7,842 nt of DNA from CALXJM01 sp963930325. Lineage in GTDB: Bacteria > Bacillota > Clostridia > TANB77 > CAG-508. Positions 6,035 to 7,842 of this stretch are shown one piece after another. Made by a program: the position numbers and the translations under genes. Below the pieces are notes generated by a model. The model searched no databases. It was not told where the DNA came from and saw nothing but the letters and a program-made list of their open reading frames with translations. The stretch lies in contig CAWVME010000035.1 in assembly GCA_963930325.1 (NCBI GenBank), positions 1-7,842 of the forward strand, in the 5' to 3' direction. Positions within the stretch are counted from its first letter, which is position 1. Each line of letters begins with the position of its first letter.

Positions 6035-6709
6035 ATGAAAAAGTTTATCAAGTACACTATTCTTGCTATTTTGATTTTAACTTTAGTTATTGTAGGTTTT
6101 ATTATTTTTGAAGGTTATTCTATTTATAAAGAAGCAATTCAAAAAGTTTCTATTCAAGATAAAGTAGCTTCTATTCAAGAAGATACAAATTATTTAACTT
6201 ATGAAGAAATTCCTAAAGATTTTCGAAATGCTATTGTTGCCATTGAAGATCATAGGTTTGAAACACATAGTGGGATTGATTTAATCGGAACTGCTAGAGC
6301 GATTGTAACAAATTTAAGTGAGTTATCCCTTTCTCAAGGCGGTAGCACTATTACTCAGCAATTGGCAAGAAATATGTATTTTACGCAGGAAGCAAAATTC
6401 ACAAGAAAGATAGCAGAACTTTTTGTTGCTTTTGATTTAGAAAAAAACTATTCTAAAAATGATATTTTAACTTTTTATATTAATACTATCTATTTTGGTG
6501 ACGGATATTATGGCTTAAGAGAAGCTTCTCTTGGTTATTTTAATAAAGAGCCTTCTGAGCTCACTTTAGATGAAATGACTTTACTTGCAGGAATTCCTAA
6601 TGCTCCTAGTGTGTACGCATTAAGTAATAATCCTGACCTTGCTAGGCAACGTCAAAAACAAGTTATTTCTGCAATGGTAGAATATGGCTATTTAGAAGAA
6701 GAAATTTAA
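6035..6709 (+). CDS. Stand-alone membrane-anchored peptidoglycan glycosyltransferase (GT51)
   Basis: This enzyme should polymerise lipid II into glycan strands on the outer face of the membrane. A single N-terminal membrane anchor spans about residues 7-25 after a short basic start (MKKFIKY). The GT51 motifs appear in order: EDHRFETHSG at 71-80 with the presumed catalytic Glu71; GGSTITQQLARN from 102, including the Q-Q pair; RKIAE at 124-128; and ILTFYINTIYFG at 144-155. The protein ends at residue 224, soon after the glycosyltransferase fold, so there is no transpeptidase (penicillin-binding) domain. It is therefore monofunctional, like MtgA/SgtB-type enzymes and unlike class A PBPs. Since the stop is followed at once by a terminator, I take the short length as natural, not a truncation. 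AAAGGAG (6020-6026) with an 8-nt spacer sets the start. Whether it acts in vegetative wall or cortex synthesis cannot be told. Confidence 0.92.
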   Translation: MKKFIKYTILAILILTLVIVGFIIFEGYSIYKEAIQKVSIQDKVASIQEDTNYLTYEEIPKDFRNAIVAIEDHRFETHSGIDLIGTARAIVTNLSELSLSQGGSTITQQLARNMYFTQEAKFTRKIAELFVAFDLEKNYSKNDILTFYINTIYFGDGYYGLREASLGYFNKEPSELTLDEMTLLAGIPNAPSVYALSNNPDLARQRQKQVISAMVEYGYLEEEI

Positions 6710-6713
6710 CATG

Positions 6714-6750
6714 ATTATGGCAGTTAATACCTGCCATAATTTTTATTTTA
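6714..6750 (+). terminator. Rho-independent terminator of the GT51 gene
   Basis: A perfect 10-bp stem, ATTATGGCAG (6714-6723) with CTGCCATAAT (6731-6740), has a 7-nt loop and is followed by TTTTATTTTA. It starts 4 bp after the stop codon. The T-run is on the + side only, so it serves the GT51 gene; the convergent gpr ends at 6772 and has no separate clear terminator. Confidence 0.9.
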
Positions 6751-6771
6751 AATGTAAAAAGAAAATTTTAG

Positions 6772-7707
6772 TTATAGTGAAAAATTAATTCCCCTTGCTA
6801 CCACAGAGCTCATGTTTTCAATTAAGTCATCTATTTCTTTTGGCGTTACAATAAAATTATAATCTTGTGGAATTAATGCATCTTTTATCATTTGATATTT
6901 ATCTTCTTCTTGTAGACTATTTAAATAGTCATTTGATTTTGCTTCATTTTGCATTTTTTTAATCAAAATGTCCACACTATCAGCTGCTATTGTAGCAGCA
7001 TCTACAACTGTTGGAATTCCTATAGCAAGCACAGGGATGCCTAAAGTTTCTTTGCTAAGTTCCTTTCTTATATTTCCTACTCCTGCACCTGGTGTAATTC
7101 CTGTATCGGCTAATTGAATAGTACTGCTAATTCTTGCCATACTTTTAGAAGCAAGGCTATCAATTACAATTAATAATTTAGGTTTAATATTATCTACAAT
7201 TCCTGATATAATTTCAACAGTTTCAATTCCTGTTGTTCCTAATACTCCTGGAGAAACAGCACTTACTGGCCTAGTTCCTTTTTCTAAATATTGTGGCGCA
7301 TATGTTAGTAAATGTCTTGTTATATCAATATCTTCTATCACCTTTGGTCCTAATGCATCTGGCGTAACATTTATGTTTCCAAGCCCAACTACTAAAATGT
7401 CTTCCTCTTTTTGAACATATTTTTCAATAAGTTCTTTTAATTGTTTTGATAAACTTTCAGCAGCAGCTTGTATTTCTTCTTCTCTTGCAATTCTTAAATT
7501 TTTTACATCTATTGTAACATAGGTTCCAATAGGTTTTCCAAGTGCATTTGCCCCTTCTTCATTTAGTATTTTTACTTTTCCAATTTTAATATTTTCTCCA
7601 TCTTCAAATTCTTCTGTTTCGATTCCTGGAATTTCATTTTCTAGATTATTTGCTTTTCTATATATATCTCTTCTTTCATCTGCTAAATCTGTTCTAAAAT
7701 TTAACAT
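6772..7707 (-). CDS. gpr: GPR endopeptidase (spore germination protease)
   Basis: GPR degrades the small acid-soluble proteins that coat spore DNA, releasing amino acids during germination. It is made in the forespore as an inactive zymogen. This 311-residue protein carries the family's core motifs: RTDLADE at 5-11, VVGLGNINVTPDALGP at 106-121, PGVLGTTGIET at 153-163, LLIVIDSLASKS at 178-189, TGITPGAGVGN at 202-212 and PVLAIGIPTVVDA at 225-237. Asp117 and Asp183 align with the two essential aspartates of the Bacillus enzyme (same 66-residue spacing). The start was set by AAAGGAGG (7718-7725, 10-nt spacer); the frame stays open 30 codons further upstream, but those codons cover the ribosome binding site and are unlike GPR. 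It lies convergent to the GT51 gene. The presumed zymogen cleavage Asp7-Leu8, within the TD-LAxE site, leaves a short propeptide. This gene is the firmest sign that the host makes spores. Confidence 0.95.
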   Translation of the reverse strand: MLNFRTDLADERRDIYRKANNLENEIPGIETEEFEDGENIKIGKVKILNEEGANALGKPIGTYVTIDVKNLRIAREEEIQAAAESLSKQLKELIEKYVQKEEDILVVGLGNINVTPDALGPKVIEDIDITRHLLTYAPQYLEKGTRPVSAVSPGVLGTTGIETVEIISGIVDNIKPKLLIVIDSLASKSMARISSTIQLADTGITPGAGVGNIRKELSKETLGIPVLAIGIPTVVDAATIAADSVDILIKKMQNEAKSNDYLNSLQEEDKYQMIKDALIPQDYNFIVTPKEIDDLIENMSSVVARGINFSL

Positions 7708-7711
7708 AATA

Positions 7712-7755
7712 AAAAAACCTCCTTTTCTTTTATTTTTAGAAAAAGACGGTTTTTT
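7712..7755 (-). promoter_or_regulatory. Leader hairpin that pairs the gpr Shine-Dalgarno
   Basis: In the gpr transcript, AAAAAACCGTCTTTT (7755 to 7741) can pair with AAAAGGAGGTTTTTT (7726 to 7712) over 15 positions: 13 Watson-Crick pairs, one G-U and one mismatch, with a 14-nt loop. The right arm contains the whole AAAGGAGG site. The pairing is better as mRNA than on the opposite strand, where the wobble is lost. A role in restraining translation, or as an RNA thermometer, is inferred. Confidence 0.5.
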
Positions 7756-7782
7756 ATTCATCAATTTTATTATATTTTTAAT

Positions 7783-7793
7783 ATTATAGCATG
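7783..7793 (-). promoter_or_regulatory. gpr -10 region, matching sigma-A and sigma-F/G patterns
   Basis: Read on the minus strand the site is CATGCTATAAT. It contains TGC-TATAAT, a perfect extended -10 for sigma-A, and CATGCTA, which fits the CATNNTA -10 of forespore sigma-F/sigma-G promoters. No good -35 for either is seen: a TTAAAA lies 17 bp upstream for sigma-A, and no GHATR-like element lies at the right distance for sigma-G. Bacillus gpr is transcribed in the forespore. Confidence 0.5.
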
Positions 7794-7842
7794 TCATTAT
7801 TTAATTTTTAAGTTAGCCTGTATAGTTTTATGTAAATTTCAT

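Noticed and set aside
7708..7797. 30-residue N-terminal extension of GPR
   Set aside because: The extra codons translate the Shine-Dalgarno and hairpin arms (giving KGGFF), have no upstream ribosome binding site and do not resemble GPR; ATG at 7707 is well placed.
1..7842. CRISPR array, tRNA, rRNA, insertion sequence, prophage or toxin-antitoxin pair
   Set aside because: No spaced direct repeats, cloverleaf-like sequence, transposase or integrase motifs, or paired small genes were found on either strand.

Overview
The window looks like chromosomal DNA from a very AT-rich, Gram-positive, spore-forming member of the Clostridia. The evidence is strong AAAGGAGG-type ribosome binding sites before almost every gene, an A/T-dominated third codon position throughout, and two sporulation-lineage genes: the germination protease gpr, and a ytxC family gene. 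I see no transposase, phage gene, integrase, CRISPR array, tRNA or rRNA. Genes cover most of the sequence and the longest gap is about 250 bases.

Left block (1-3682, + strand): the 3' end of a DUF4912 gene, a GH57 alpha-glucan branching enzyme, a YtxC-family protein and a TraX-family membrane protein. Spacing is short (15 bp, 87 bp, 17 bp) and no terminator is visible between them. A perfect 13-bp hairpin with a T-run closes the block. DUF4912 next to GH57 is a recurrent pair and suggests glycogen or other alpha-glucan handling, a plausible reserve for sporulation.

Middle block (3683-5926, + strand): a two-gene operon of unknown biochemical function. It encodes a radical SAM protein with a C-terminal helix-hairpin-helix (the putative DNA modification/repair family often found near uracil-DNA-glycosylase-like proteins) and its usual partner, a TIGR03915-type 'probable DNA metabolism protein'. 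The promoter region carries a 14-bp inverted repeat over the -35 and a LexA/DinR-like box near the expected start of transcription. The radical SAM protein ends with a consensus sliding-clamp-binding peptide (QLSLF). The partner gene is split by a -1 frameshift at a run of seven A that has exactly the phase of an A AAA AAA slippery heptamer. This is the most interesting part of the window.

Right block (5927-7842): a membrane-anchored stand-alone peptidoglycan glycosyltransferase (GT51) with its own extended -10 promoter and a strong terminator, convergent with gpr on the minus strand. The gpr leader can fold so that its Shine-Dalgarno is completely paired, and its -10 region matches both a sigma-A extended -10 and the sigma-F/G -10 pattern.

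All family names come from recognising conserved motifs by eye; no searches were run.
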